43,412 nt of DNA. Source: an uncultured Bacteroidales bacterium (lineage in GTDB: Bacteria; Bacteroidota; Bacteroidia; Bacteroidales; UBA932). The stretch spans positions 1 through 43,412 of the forward strand of contig CAMHKQ010000019.1 of NCBI GenBank assembly GCA_946185745.1, read 5' to 3'. Position 1 is the stretch's first letter. Every line of letters begins with the position of its first letter. The translations under genes were made by a program, and so were the position numbers. The notes beneath the pieces are model-generated. The model was not told the DNA's origin. It worked only from the letters and a program-made list of their open reading frames with translations, and did not search any database. This document shows positions 7,847 to 17,452 of the stretch, piece after piece.

Positions 7847-9574
7847 TTAGATTATGTCTTCCCGCTCGCGGATGTCGCGGATGCGGAGCTGCATGGAAGA
7901 ATTGCCCCTGTAGTAGTTCTCCACTATGCTGTAGCAGATGTCCATGGCGTTGCCGTCATGGATGTAGTCGAAGTATTCGCTCATGTTGAAGCCGATGGAA
8001 GGAATCTGGTGGTACGGCTGGTTTTCCTGCATGAGGTCGAGCTTGAGATGTACGCCTCCGGCCCCCACCTTGCGTCCGTTTCCGGAGTCGTAGACGTTCT
8101 CGGTGACGAAGACGGGATTGTTGTTGCCTGGCCCGAAGGGCTGGAACTGCTTGAGGATGCGGAAGAACTTGGGGGTTATCTGCGAGAAGTCCAGGCGGGC
8201 GTCGATGTCGACCACGGGGGTGAGCATCTCGCCGGTGATCTTGCCCTTCACGAACTCGTCCATGCGGCGGGCGAATTCGGGGAGATTCTCTTCCTTCATG
8301 GTGAGCCCCGCGGCGTACACGTGCCCGCCGAAGTTTTCGAGAAGGTCGGCGCAGTTTTCTATGGCGGAGTACAGGTCGAAACCGGAAACGCTTCTGGCAG
8401 AGCCGGTTACAAAACCGTTGCTCTTGGTGAGCACGACCGTGGGTTTGTAGAAGGCCTCGACCAGGCGCGATGCCACTATGCCCACTACGCCCTTGTTCCA
8501 CGCCGGATTGTACACCACCGTGACGTTCTCGCTGGCAAGGGCCTTTCCAGACTCTACCATCTCAAGGGCTTCCGCCGTGATTTCCCGGTCTATGTTCTTG
8601 CGGTCGTTGTTATTGTTGTTGATACGCTCGCCTATCATGGTGGCCCTGCCGGTGTCGGTGGCCGTGAGGAGTTCCACCGCCAGCCTGCCGGTTTCCATGC
8701 GCCCGGCGGCATTGATGCGGGGCCCGATCTTGAAGACTATGTCGTCTATGCCTACGTGCCCGGGTTCGAGGTTGCTCAGGCTGATGAGGGCCAGGAGGCC
8801 CTTGCGGGGATCTTCGTTGAGCCGCTTGAGCCCGAAATGGGCCAGGATGCGGTTCTCGCCGGTCATGAACACCAGGTCGGAGGCTATGCTCACCACGCAG
8901 AGGTCGAGCAGCGGGATGAGGGTGTCGAACGGAATTTCATATTTCTGCGCGTAACCCTGCACCAGCTTGAAGCCCACTCCGCAGCCGCAGAGGTCGTCGT
9001 AGGGATAGTTGTCGTCGGTGCGTTTCGGGTCCAGCACGGCCACGGCCGCAGGGAGTTCGTCTTCGGGGAGATGATGGTCGCAGATAATGACGTCGATGCC
9101 CTTTTCGCCCGCCAGCCTCACTTTCTCGATGGCCTTGATGCCGCAGTCGAGGGTGATGATGAGGGTGTAGCCGCCCTTTTCGGCGGTTTCTATGCCCTTG
9201 ACCGACAGGCCGTAACCTTCGTCGTAGCGGTCTGGGATGTAGAAATCCACGTTCTGGGTGTAGCGCTTGATGAAAGAGTAGACCAGCGAAACCGCGGTGG
9301 TGCCGTCGACGTCGTAGTCGCCGTAGACCAGTATCTTTTCGCCGGAGCTGATGGCCTTGTGGAGCCGCTCCACGGCGGCGGCCATGTCCTTCATGAGGAA
9401 GGGGTCGTGGAGGTCCTGGAGGTTCGGCCTGAAGAATGCGCGGGCCTGTTCGAAGGTGTCGATGCCCCTTTGGACAAGCAACTCCGCCAGCACGCGGTCA
9501 ATGCCGAGAGCCAGCGCCAGCGCACCGACCTTTTCCTGGTCGGCCGGGTTTGCTATGTTCCATTTTGCCTCCAT
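7847..9574 (-). CDS. recJ: Single-stranded-DNA-specific exonuclease RecJ
   Basis: A 575-residue DHH-family 5'-3' exonuclease used in recombination and mismatch repair. Motifs in order: LVYGDYDVDGTTAVS (motif I, metal-binding aspartates), ITLDCGIKA, IICDHHLPEDELP (the DHH motif), GPRINAAGRMETG, and in the DHHA1 domain FGGHVYAAGLTM. The C-terminal OB part follows. I chose the ATG at 9574 (MEAKWNIAN). An upstream in-frame TTG at 9589 lies inside the -7 element and cannot be in the mRNA if that promoter is used. It is followed at once by aroE. Confidence 0.95.
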   Translation of the reverse strand: MEAKWNIANPADQEKVGALALALGIDRVLAELLVQRGIDTFEQARAFFRPNLQDLHDPFLMKDMAAAVERLHKAISSGEKILVYGDYDVDGTTAVSLVYSFIKRYTQNVDFYIPDRYDEGYGLSVKGIETAEKGGYTLIITLDCGIKAIEKVRLAGEKGIDVIICDHHLPEDELPAAVAVLDPKRTDDNYPYDDLCGCGVGFKLVQGYAQKYEIPFDTLIPLLDLCVVSIASDLVFMTGENRILAHFGLKRLNEDPRKGLLALISLSNLEPGHVGIDDIVFKIGPRINAAGRMETGRLAVELLTATDTGRATMIGERINNNNNDRKNIDREITAEALEMVESGKALASENVTVVYNPAWNKGVVGIVASRLVEAFYKPTVVLTKSNGFVTGSARSVSGFDLYSAIENCADLLENFGGHVYAAGLTMKEENLPEFARRMDEFVKGKITGEMLTPVVDIDARLDFSQITPKFFRILKQFQPFGPGNNNPVFVTENVYDSGNGRKVGAGGVHLKLDLMQENQPYHQIPSIGFNMSEYFDYIHDGNAMDICYSIVENYYRGNSSMQLRIRDIREREDII

Positions 9575-9586
9575 TTTTCCAATCGG

Positions 9587-9617
9587 CAAATATACCGATT
9601 AATTTGGAGAAAGTCAA
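9587..9617 (-). promoter_or_regulatory. recJ promoter
   Basis: The minus strand shows TTG (9617-9615), 20 bp, TATATTTG (9594-9587). The -33 triplet overlaps the stop codon of the upstream methyltransferase. The predicted start leaves a leader of only about 6-8 nt before the recJ ATG at 9574. Confidence 0.65.
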
Positions 9618-10435
9618 GGGGTAAGTCTCTGCCTTACTGCTTCATACAGAAGGATTGCAGCGGAAACGCTCACGTTGAGGGAGTCTTCGGCGCCGAGCAT
9701 GGGGATTCGGATATGGGCGTCGGCGGCATCGCGCCACTTGTCGGTGAGGCCTGTCGATTCAGTGCCCATGACTATGGCCGTGGGGCCGGTCATGCCGGTT
9801 TCGTAGTACAGGGAGGAGTCCTGAAGCTGGGCGGTGAGAATCTGTATACCGTTGTCTTTCAGCCATTTGATGGCTTCTTCCGAGCTGCAGCAGATAACGG
9901 GAACGGTGAAGACGGCGCCCACGCTTGCCCGTATGACGTTGGGATTGTATATGTCTGTGGGGGAGTCGCAGACGAGCAGGGCGCTGGCACCGGCGGCGTC
10001 GGCGCTGCGCAGCACGGCACCGAGATTGCCGGGCTTTTCCACCGATTCCAGCACCATGATGAGCGGTGCCGGAGTGTCGGGGCCGCATGGCGGAAGATCC
10101 GCCAGGCTGCGTTCCCGCCATTCCACTTCGGCGATGATCCCTTCGGTTCCGCCGCGGTACGCTATCTTTGCGTAGACTTCCGCCGGTACTTCGAATATCT
10201 TGCAGGTGGCGGGAAGCGCGCCGGCCGTTATGGTGTCGAGCTGTTCGGAGGGGAGCAGCTCCGGGCACCAGAAAATGCACCGGGCGCTGAACCCGGCAGC
10301 CAGGCAGCGCTCAACCTCCCTGCGGCCTTCCACGAGGAAAAGCCCCCTCTCGCGGCGTACGTCGGAACGGTACCCGAGGGAGACGGCTTCCTTGATTTTT
10401 GGATTCCGGACAGAAGTTATCGGTTCGGTGCGCAT
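9614..10435 (-). CDS. SpoU/TrmH-family RNA 2'-O-methyltransferase
   Basis: A 273-residue SPOUT methyltransferase. The N-terminal substrate-binding part is PITSVRNPKIKEAVSLGYRSD with FLVEGRREVERCL. The C-terminal knot domain shows the three family motifs: EKPGNLGAVLRSADAAG, IVMGTESTGLTDKW and LNVSVSAAILLYE. These make the SAM-binding trefoil knot and carry the catalytic Arg. It methylates a ribose in rRNA or tRNA; the exact target is not clear. ATG at 10435 overlaps the lysS stop (TGATG); a GTG one codon earlier is also possible. It is probably co-transcribed with lysS. Confidence 0.9.
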   Translation of the reverse strand: MRTEPITSVRNPKIKEAVSLGYRSDVRRERGLFLVEGRREVERCLAAGFSARCIFWCPELLPSEQLDTITAGALPATCKIFEVPAEVYAKIAYRGGTEGIIAEVEWRERSLADLPPCGPDTPAPLIMVLESVEKPGNLGAVLRSADAAGASALLVCDSPTDIYNPNVIRASVGAVFTVPVICCSSEEAIKWLKDNGIQILTAQLQDSSLYYETGMTGPTAIVMGTESTGLTDKWRDAADAHIRIPMLGAEDSLNVSVSAAILLYEAVRQRLTP

Positions 10436-11991
10436 CACCTTGCGCCGAGGTCTTTTTCGGGCCGCATCTGGGGGAACAGGAGCACATCCTGGATGGTGCT
10501 CTGACCGAGCATCAGCATCGCAAGACGGTCTATTCCGATACCGATTCCCGAGGTGGGAGGCATGCCGTACTCGAGGGCGCGCACGAAGTCGTAGTCCACG
10601 AACATGGCCTCGTCGTCACCCTTCATCTTGAGGGCGGCCTCTTCCTTGAAACGCTCGAGCTGGTCGATGGGGTCGTTGAGCTCGGAATAGGCGTTGGCGA
10701 GTTCGTGGCCGTTCACGAAGAGCTCGAACCTTTCGGTGAGGGTGTCGTCGTAGCGGCAGCGCTTGGTGAGGGGGCTCATCTCCACCGGGTAGTCGGTCAC
10801 GAAGGTGGGCTGGATGAAATGATCTTCGCAGAAAGCGCCGAAGATGGCGTCTATCAGCTTGCCGCGGCCCATGGTCTTGTCCACCTCCACGTTCAGTTTC
10901 TTGCAGGTATCGCGGAGGGCGGCCTCGTCCATGTCGTGGACGTCCACGCCGGCATATTCCTTTATGGCGTCGAGGATGCGCACGCGCCTCCAGCCGGCCT
11001 TGAAGTCTATCTCGTTGCCGTCGACGGTCACCTTGGTGGTGCCGTGGAGTTTGAGGGCTATCTTTTCGAGCATGCGCTCGGTGAAGTCCATCATCCATAT
11101 ATAGTCCTTGTAGGCGGCATAGAGCTCCATCTGCGTGAACTCGGGGTTGTGGGTCTTGTCCATGCCTTCGTTGCGGAAGTCCTTGGCGAACTCGAACACG
11201 CCGTCGTAGCCGCCGACTATGAGTCTCTTCAGATAGAGCTCATCGGCAATCCTGAGGTACAGCGGAATGTCCAGCGCATTGTGGTGGGTGATGAAGGGCC
11301 TGGCCGTAGCACCGCCGGGAATGCTCTGGAGGATGGGGGTTTCCACCTCGAGATAGCCCGCGTCGGAGCAGAACTCACGCATGGTGTTGATGATTTTCGT
11401 GCGTGCCACAAAGACTTCGCGGACCTGCGGGTTGATTATAAGGTCTACATACCTCTGGCGGTAGCGGAGCTCGGGATCGGTCACGGCGTCGTAGGTGACC
11501 CCGTCGGCTTCCTTCACGATGGGAAGCACCCTCAGGCTCTTGCTCAGGAGGGTGAGTTCCTTGGCGTGGACGCTCAGCTGCCCCGTCTGGGTGAAGAACG
11601 CGAAGCCCTTGATGCCCACTATGTCGCCTATGTCGAGCAGTTTCTTCCAGACCGTGTTGTACATGGTCTTGTCTTCGCCCGGGCAGATTTCATCGCGCTT
11701 GACGTAAACCTGGATGCGGCCCGTGGAGTCCTGGAGCTCGCCGAAGGAGGCGGCGCCCATGATGCGGCGGCTCATCAGCCTGCCGGCGATGCATACGTTT
11801 GCGAACGGGCCTTCGGGGGCGCCTTCGCCCTGCTGTTCCGCCATCTCCTTTGTGAAGCCTTCCTCTATGCCCTTTGCCGTGGCGTTTACCGGATAAAGCG
11901 GTGCCGGATAGGGGTTTATACCAAGTTCGCGGAGGGCCGTAAGGGCGTTCCTGCGATTCTGTTCCTGTTCGTTGAACTGTTCGTTTGCCAT
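10435..11991 (-). CDS. lysS: Lysyl-tRNA synthetase (class II)
   Basis: A 518-residue class II LysRS, which charges tRNA-Lys. The N-terminal OB anticodon-binding domain contains [23 protein letters not shown] (about residues 65-90). The catalytic domain holds [10 protein letters not shown] and [12 protein letters not shown] (motif 1 region), [20 protein letters not shown] (motif 2) and [15 protein letters not shown] (motif 3, ATP-binding Arg). The C-terminal end is short, without the extra domain some Bacteroidota LysRS carry. It begins just after the histidine phosphatase and has its own -7 element. Confidence 0.97.
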   Translation of the reverse strand: MANEQFNEQEQNRRNALTALRELGINPYPAPLYPVNATAKGIEEGFTKEMAEQQGEGAPEGPFANVCIAGRLMSRRIMGAASFGELQDSTGRIQVYVKRDEICPGEDKTMYNTVWKKLLDIGDIVGIKGFAFFTQTGQLSVHAKELTLLSKSLRVLPIVKEADGVTYDAVTDPELRYRQRYVDLIINPQVREVFVARTKIINTMREFCSDAGYLEVETPILQSIPGGATARPFITHHNALDIPLYLRIADELYLKRLIVGGYDGVFEFAKDFRNEGMDKTHNPEFTQMELYAAYKDYIWMMDFTERMLEKIALKLHGTTKVTVDGNEIDFKAGWRRVRILDAIKEYAGVDVHDMDEAALRDTCKKLNVEVDKTMGRGKLIDAIFGAFCEDHFIQPTFVTDYPVEMSPLTKRCRYDDTLTERFELFVNGHELANAYSELNDPIDQLERFKEEAALKMKGDDEAMFVDYDFVRALEYGMPPTSGIGIGIDRLAMLMLGQSTIQDVLLFPQMRPEKDLGAR

Positions 11992-12011
11992 TGTGTTTCG
12001 ATTATGAGCTG

Positions 12012-12019
12012 CAAAGATA
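12012..12019 (-). promoter_or_regulatory. lysS promoter -7 element
   Basis: The minus strand reads TATCTTTG (TAnnTTTG), 20 bp before the lysS ATG and directly after the stop of the upstream gene. No clear -33 TTG is present at 19-20 bp, where the phosphatase coding sequence ends. Confidence 0.6.
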
Positions 12020-13312
12020 CTAAAAAATGTGCTCCATATATGCCCTGAGCGAAGGCCAGTCGTAATAGACTCCGTTCACGGCTTCAAGGCCGGGAACCGT
12101 TGCCTCCTGTTCGTTTACGATAATCTTTACGAGCACTCCGCCGCGGCCGTTTTCATAGAATACGAACTGGACGTTTGCGCCCATGCATATATCCTTGAAA
12201 CAGAGCCAGTAACGGGAAGCGTCCAGGACGTTGTGCCCGTTCGCGCCATTGATATTCAGAAGGAGCTCGAAGGGGGCTATGATGGAGTCGTGCCCGAAGC
12301 GCAGGTTGGCGCATACGCCGTTGCCGGCTATGGCCGCGTCGGCCTTCTCGATGAAGTCGCGCAGCAGCGGGCCGCCTACGTTCACCGGCCTCCATCCGCC
12401 GAATTCGGGAGTGGTGCCCATCTGGCCGTAAGTCTTTGTGTTGTAGGCATAAAAGAACGCGAGAGTCTCTTCCGGCGTGAAGTAGGAGAAAATGTCGGGC
12501 AGGGGGGAGTCCATGCACTGTGCGAGGTCGGCCCCGTTTATCATGTGATAGAAGAAGAGATCGGGGTCGTAGTCAATCTGGCCGGCCAGCAGCGTGGTGT
12601 CTGTAAAGAAGGAAAGCATGGCGCGGCTGCGGTCGAAGGAAGCGATGAAGAGTGAGTCCCTGAGCTTTGAGCACTGGCGGTCGAGTTCTTCGTTGCCGTC
12701 TGGATTGTGGGCCACGTACTCCATGAACCTGTCGCCGGTGTCCATCGTCACTTCAAGCGCCGGATACTTTTCATTGATCGGGGTGACGAAGTTGGACATG
12801 CTCATGATGCAGCGCTGCGCGGTGGACGACACCGCAACCACCGAATTGCGCTTTTTCCCCGAGAAAACCTTCGGGTAGCGTGCCAGCATCCTGGAGGAGA
12901 TGCCCCTGTGCGTGGCACCCCCTTTCTGGGTGAGCATCCAGTCCATTCCGAGGTTCTCCTGCTTTATCCGGATGATGTCTGCAAGCAGCCTTTCCCCTTC
13001 GGGAGTGAGCCCGCCCAGGTCTTTGATCTTTGAAAGCGGAACTATGGCCTGGTCGTAGACGCTGGCGCTCTGGTAACGGCAGCCATGGCGGCCGTAATGG
13101 CTGATATAGAAAGGTTTATAGCCTTTGGGCGCCTTCGTGTCCGAAATGGCCGGAATCTCGTAGCTGTGATGCAGTCCGGCCGCCCTGCTGCGGTCCTGCA
13201 TGATCATTTCGCGCAGCTGCTGTCCGTCATACTCCTGGGCGGACAGATACTGCGGCTGCAGCATCAGGAACAAGGCAGAAACGGCCAGAAAACAGAATCT
13301 CTTTGAATTCAT
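12020..13312 (-). CDS. Secreted histidine-type acid phosphatase
   Basis: A 430-residue clade-2 histidine phosphatase with an N-terminal signal peptide ([19 protein letters not shown], cleavage near LSAQ), so periplasmic or outer-membrane associated. The catalytic motif is YGRHGCRYQ (phospho-histidine), and the proton donor is RFGHDSII, the HD type seen in AppA-like phytases rather than the HAE of MINPP-type enzymes. [11 protein letters not shown] supplies the further phosphate-binding Arg. It should hydrolyse phosphomonoesters, possibly sugar or inositol phosphates. ATG at 13312 overlaps the aroK stop (ATGA), so it is the last gene of the exbB-to-phosphatase unit. The specific substrate is not readable. 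Confidence 0.88.
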   Translation of the reverse strand: MNSKRFCFLAVSALFLMLQPQYLSAQEYDGQQLREMIMQDRSRAAGLHHSYEIPAISDTKAPKGYKPFYISHYGRHGCRYQSASVYDQAIVPLSKIKDLGGLTPEGERLLADIIRIKQENLGMDWMLTQKGGATHRGISSRMLARYPKVFSGKKRNSVVAVSSTAQRCIMSMSNFVTPINEKYPALEVTMDTGDRFMEYVAHNPDGNEELDRQCSKLRDSLFIASFDRSRAMLSFFTDTTLLAGQIDYDPDLFFYHMINGADLAQCMDSPLPDIFSYFTPEETLAFFYAYNTKTYGQMGTTPEFGGWRPVNVGGPLLRDFIEKADAAIAGNGVCANLRFGHDSIIAPFELLLNINGANGHNVLDASRYWLCFKDICMGANVQFVFYENGRGGVLVKIIVNEQEATVPGLEAVNGVYYDWPSLRAYMEHIF

Positions 13313-13827
13313 ATGATTGTCTTTATTATTTCGTCCGCAATCTGCTCCGGGGTGAGGTGCTCCGCGTTTACTGTAACGTCCGCCGCCTCTTCGTAGGTCG
13401 CAGCCCTGGCCGCCAGGAGCTCTTCTATCCTCTCCCTGAGGCCTTCGCCCTGCCGGAGCAGGGGTCGCTTTCCGGCCTCGCCTTCCCACGTGAGATTCTT
13501 GAAGAGGGCGTCCGCACCGGCCTTGAGGTAGATGCACTTGCAGTTTTGCCTGACCAGCTCGCGGGCCTCGGGAAGCGTGAGCGTGCCGCCGCCGAGGGCG
13601 AGCACGGAGTCTCCGAAGTAACTGCTGAAATACAGCTGTAACGTGCTGAGTTCCAGGGCTCTGAAGGCCTTTTCGCCGGACTCTTCGAAGATTTCCGGAA
13701 CCGACTTGCCGGCCACCTCGGCGACCAGTTCGTCAAGGTCGGCGAAGGGCCATCCCAGCCTTTCGGCCAGGACCTTCCCGGTCGAGGTCTTGCCCGACCC
13801 CATGAATCCTGTGAGTGCGAGCGTCAA
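13309..13827 (-). CDS. aroK: Shikimate kinase
   Basis: A 172-residue P-loop kinase that phosphorylates shikimate. It has Walker A GFMGSGKT, DLDELVAE (substrate/Mg Asp), GEKAFRALE (shikimate-binding Arg), LALGGGTLT (GGG motif), the lid KRPLL and ARAATYEEAAD. No ATG or GTG stands at the right place: the first in-frame ATG lies inside the Walker A and would remove the first strand. I therefore choose TTG at 13827, which overlaps the parC stop as TTGA, the same geometry as the ATGA junctions elsewhere in this window. Length then fits the family. Confidence 0.9.
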   Translation of the reverse strand: MTLALTGFMGSGKTSTGKVLAERLGWPFADLDELVAEVAGKSVPEIFEESGEKAFRALELSTLQLYFSSYFGDSVLALGGGTLTLPEARELVRQNCKCIYLKAGADALFKNLTWEGEAGKRPLLRQGEGLRERIEELLAARAATYEEAADVTVNAEHLTPEQIADEIIKTII

Positions 13828-16565
13828 AACAGTGTGGGTTCTTCTATTATTTCTATGGGCTCTTCCCGCGAGGGTTTGGCGAGAGGGGCTTCCGGTTTCT
13901 TCTCTTCGGGCTTCGGAGTATCGGGGACCGGGATGTCGGTGTCGGTCACTATCTCCACCGGCTCCGGCTGCACTTCGTCTTCTTCCAGGTGCAGGGGCTC
14001 CGCGAACTCCACCTTCTTGACCTTGTAACGGTCGTGGCATTTCTTGCCCTTGGCCTGCCAGCCCTTCTTGGCGATCCAGTCTTCGGTGAGTATGGTCTCG
14101 GGGGCGTGCGAGGAATCCTTGCCGCCGAACGTGACCGTGTAGCGGGTATGCAGGTCGTCGGAAAGCGCCACGAGGTAGCTCTTGGCCCCGTCAGCGATGA
14201 AGCTCTGCGGGGTGTTGTCGCTGAGCACGAACGAGAATCGCTTCACGTAGAAGGCCTTGGCCGCGGCGTCGTAGTAGAGCGCCGTGAAAGTCTTTTCGGG
14301 GTCGAACTTCTCGATGCGCAGCACGTCGCCCTGATACTTGTTCACAAGGTCGAACGAGGTGGTGTAGAAGGTGCCGTTCCTGAACACCGCCAGCACCTTG
14401 TCTTCGGTGTCGAACTGGCCCAGGTACAGCCCGCGCCCTTCGTCGTTGAGCTTCTGGATGTCCGGGTCGTACCAGATGTCCTTGCCGGCAATGGTGGAGA
14501 CGCCCTTCGACTTCATCACTATGTTGCGTATCGCATTCTTGCTCACCAGGTTGCCCCTTGCGGTCTTGCTCTTGATGGCAAGGCCGGCGAAGTCGTATTC
14601 CATCGAGGTCTTCTTGAGCTTCTGCTTCGGGCGCAGGTTGATGCGGACGGTTTCAGCCTCGCCGTTGGGATTGGCCGAGAAATACTCTATCCGGCTGCCT
14701 TCGGCGCCGAGGGTGATGTCGTACTCCTTGTCGCGCGTGACGCTGGTTACCGCGAAGCGCTTGGCGTAGTAGTTACCGCCCTTGCCGTCACGGTAGATGA
14801 CGTTGTAGATCATGCGCTCGTCGCCGCGGTCGAAAGTGTTGACATAGAGGAGATCCTTGCCGTAGAAGGCCTTGTCCTCCACCTTGGCGATGCGGTACTT
14901 GCCGTCGCGGGCGATGACTATTATTTCGGACATGTCGGAGCAGTCGCAGATGTATTCGCCGCCGTCGTCCTTCTTGAGCCCGATTCCGACGAAGCCTTCG
15001 GCGAGGTTGGCGGAGAGCTTGGCGTTGTTGTTCACCACCTTCGTGGCCGTGATGGCCTCGAATCCGGTAAGCTCGGTCAGGCGCGGGAAATCTTTCCCGT
15101 AAGTTTCCTTGAGATGCCTGAACCAGGCTATGGTGTAGTCGTTTATGTTGTCGATGTCGTTCTGCACGGCGACCATCTCGGCTTCGATGCGGGCGATCTT
15201 CTCGTCGTTGGCCTTGGTGTCGAACTTGGAAATCTTGCGGACCGGCTTCTCCACCAGCTTGAGGATGTCTTCCATGAGGATTTCCTTGTGCAGGAGATCC
15301 TGGTATTCCTTCATGCGGTCGAAGATGTCGCCGAGCTGTTCCTCCCAGGTCTTCTGGTCCTGTTCCAGCACTTTGTAGATGCGGTTTTCGAAGAAGATCT
15401 TCTCGAGGGAGGAGTAGTGCCAGTCGCTCTGCAGTTTGGCGAGCCTGATGCGCAGGCGGGCCTCGAGCAGGTCACGAGTGTGGATGGTGTCGTATTCGAG
15501 TATGTCCTTGACGCTCAGGAACTCCGGCTTGTTGTTCCGGATCACGCAGGCGTTGGGGACTATGTTGCATTCGCAGTCCGTGAAGGCGTAGAGGGCGTCG
15601 ATGGTCTTGTCGGGGGACACGTCGCCGGGAAGGTGTATGAGGATGTTCACCTTGTCGGTGGTCATGTCCTCTATCTTTTTGATTTTAATCTTGCCCTTGT
15701 CCTTTGCCTTCAGGATGGAGTCGATGAGCAGATGGGTGGTTTTGCCGTAGGGAATTTCGGTGATGGCGATGGTGCTCTTGTCTATCTTTTCGATGCGGGC
15801 GCGGACCTTAACCGAGCCGCCCCTGCGGCCGTCGTTGTACTTGGTGCAGTCGGCGAAGCCTCCGGTGGGGAAGTCCGGGTAGATGTCGTAGGGCTTGCCC
15901 TGAAGGATCTTCACGGATGCGTCCAGCAGCTCGTTGAAGTTGTGGGGGAGTATCTTGCTGGCCATGCCTACGGCGATACCCTCTGTGCCCTGGGCGAGCA
16001 GCAGCGGGAAGCGCACCGGCAGTTCCGTGGGCTCCTGGTTGCGGCCGTCGTAGGAATTCATCCAGTTGGTGATTTCGGGGTCGAACACCACCTCCTTCGC
16101 GAATTTGGAGAGACGCGCCTCTATGTAACGGGGGGCGGCGTTGGAGTCGCCGGTGAGGATGTTGCCCCAGTTTCCCTGGCAGTCGATGAGAAGCCCCTTC
16201 TGCCCCAGCTGCACCAGTGCGCCCAGGATTGAAGCGTCTCCGTGGGGGTGGTACTGCATGGCCTGTCCGACTATGTTGGCAACTTTGGTGTAGTTGCCGT
16301 CGTCCATCCTGAACATGGCGTGGAGCACCCTCCGCTGCACCGGCTTGAGACCGTCCACGATGTGGGGGACGGCCCTCTGCAGTATAACGTATGAAGAGTA
16401 ATCCAGGAACCAGTCCCTGAACATTCCTGAGAGCTTGAACCGGCGGCTGTCGCTGTCCAGCAGGCGGGTGAATTTGCCCGAAGGGGCTGCATCGTCGTCT
16501 ACCGGAGCCTGAAGGGCATCGGCGTCAAGCACTTCGTCCTGGATCATTATATCGTCTTCTTCCAT
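13824..16565 (-). CDS. parC: DNA topoisomerase IV / gyrase subunit A (ParC-type)
   Basis: A 913-residue type IIA topoisomerase A subunit, which cuts and rejoins the DNA strands through a tyrosine. The breakage-reunion core shows SSYVILQRAVPHIVDGLKPVQRRVLHAM, YHPHGDASI, QGNWGN and AAPRYIEARLS with the active Tyr147, then a long coiled-coil segment and a C-terminal DNA-wrapping domain. The last 70 residues are Pro/Glu-rich and acidic. Its unusual length, the diverged QRR loop region (MDDGNYTKVANIVGQ) and absence of a GyrA-box suggest the Bacteroidota ParC group. The parE partner is not adjacent; it sits between era and aroK. Confidence 0.93.
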   Translation of the reverse strand: MEEDDIMIQDEVLDADALQAPVDDDAAPSGKFTRLLDSDSRRFKLSGMFRDWFLDYSSYVILQRAVPHIVDGLKPVQRRVLHAMFRMDDGNYTKVANIVGQAMQYHPHGDASILGALVQLGQKGLLIDCQGNWGNILTGDSNAAPRYIEARLSKFAKEVVFDPEITNWMNSYDGRNQEPTELPVRFPLLLAQGTEGIAVGMASKILPHNFNELLDASVKILQGKPYDIYPDFPTGGFADCTKYNDGRRGGSVKVRARIEKIDKSTIAITEIPYGKTTHLLIDSILKAKDKGKIKIKKIEDMTTDKVNILIHLPGDVSPDKTIDALYAFTDCECNIVPNACVIRNNKPEFLSVKDILEYDTIHTRDLLEARLRIRLAKLQSDWHYSSLEKIFFENRIYKVLEQDQKTWEEQLGDIFDRMKEYQDLLHKEILMEDILKLVEKPVRKISKFDTKANDEKIARIEAEMVAVQNDIDNINDYTIAWFRHLKETYGKDFPRLTELTGFEAITATKVVNNNAKLSANLAEGFVGIGLKKDDGGEYICDCSDMSEIIVIARDGKYRIAKVEDKAFYGKDLLYVNTFDRGDERMIYNVIYRDGKGGNYYAKRFAVTSVTRDKEYDITLGAEGSRIEYFSANPNGEAETVRINLRPKQKLKKTSMEYDFAGLAIKSKTARGNLVSKNAIRNIVMKSKGVSTIAGKDIWYDPDIQKLNDEGRGLYLGQFDTEDKVLAVFRNGTFYTTSFDLVNKYQGDVLRIEKFDPEKTFTALYYDAAAKAFYVKRFSFVLSDNTPQSFIADGAKSYLVALSDDLHTRYTVTFGGKDSSHAPETILTEDWIAKKGWQAKGKKCHDRYKVKKVEFAEPLHLEEDEVQPEPVEIVTDTDIPVPDTPKPEEKKPEAPLAKPSREEPIEIIEEPTLF

Positions 16566-16570
16566 ATCAC

Positions 16571-17452
16571 TTAATCCTCATATCCGAATTTGCGGAGTTC
16601 CCTGCGGCTCTCGCGCCAGTCGGGATCGACCTTCACCAGGATTTGCAGGAACACCTTCTTCTGGAAGAAATCTTCCATGTCTTTCCTGGCCTGGGTGCCT
16701 ACCCGCTTGAGCGCGGCCCCGCCCTTGCCTATCACTATTCCCTTCTGGGTTTCGCGCATCACGTAGATGATGGCGCCGATTTCGTAACGCTCCTCGTCTT
16801 CCTTGAACGACTCTATCTCCACCTGGCAGGAGTAGGGGATTTCCTCGCGGTAGTTGAGGAGGATTTTCTCCCGTATTATCTCGCTGGCGAAGAAGCGGAG
16901 GTTACGGTCGGTGAAGGTGTCCTTGTCGTACCAGGCGGGGGCTACGGGAAGATGCTCCACGACGCTGTCGAGGATGGTCTGCACCCCGAACTTCTCCTTG
17001 GCCGAGACGGGAATCACCTCGGCGCCCGGAATCTGCTCCCTCCAATAAGCCATAAGCTCCTGGACCTTCTGCTGGTCGCTCAGGTCTATTTTATTGATTA
17101 CAAGGATGATAGGGCAGGTAAGAGAGTTTAGCTTGCGGATGTATTCGCCGTTTTTGTCGGCCTTTTCGACGGTGTCGGTAACATACACGATGATGTCTGC
17201 GTCGCCTATGGCGGAATCCACGGCGTTTATCATGTCCACCTGCAGGCGGTACACCGGCTTCAGGATGCCCGGGGTGTCGGAGAAGATTATCTGGTAGTCT
17301 TCTCCGTTGATGATGCCCATGATGCGGTGCCTGGTAGTCTGCGCCTTGGAGGTGACTATGCTCAGTTTCTCGCCCACGAGGGCGTTCATCAGGGTGCTCT
17401 TGCCTACGTTTGGGTTGCCTATTATGTTTACGAATCCGGACTTGAAAGCCAT
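16571..17452 (-). CDS. era: GTPase Era
   Basis: A 293-residue ribosome-assembly GTPase that binds the 3' end of 16S rRNA. G1 GNPNVGKST, G2 AQTTRH, G3 SDTPG and G4 NKIDL are all present, and G5 is VSAKEKFG. The C-terminal KH domain (about 200-290) carries GKGGAALKRVGTQAR. The start ATG overlaps the stop of the upstream pseudouridine synthase (TAATG), and parC follows after 5 bp, so the genes are translated from one message. Confidence 0.97.
   Translation of the reverse strand: MAFKSGFVNIIGNPNVGKSTLMNALVGEKLSIVTSKAQTTRHRIMGIINGEDYQIIFSDTPGILKPVYRLQVDMINAVDSAIGDADIIVYVTDTVEKADKNGEYIRKLNSLTCPIILVINKIDLSDQQKVQELMAYWREQIPGAEVIPVSAKEKFGVQTILDSVVEHLPVAPAWYDKDTFTDRNLRFFASEIIREKILLNYREEIPYSCQVEIESFKEDEERYEIGAIIYVMRETQKGIVIGKGGAALKRVGTQARKDMEDFFQKKVFLQILVKVDPDWRESRRELRKFGYED

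Noticed and set aside
7820..10504. 894-codon plus-strand frame opposite recJ and the SpoU methyltransferase
   Set aside because: It is an antisense shadow that crosses two real genes, with no domain or promoter.
13815..16232. 805-codon open frame on the plus strand opposite parC
   Set aside because: It mirrors a strong topoisomerase gene in a GC-rich genome, where antisense frames stay open by codon bias. It has no family motif and odd His/Val/Gly composition.
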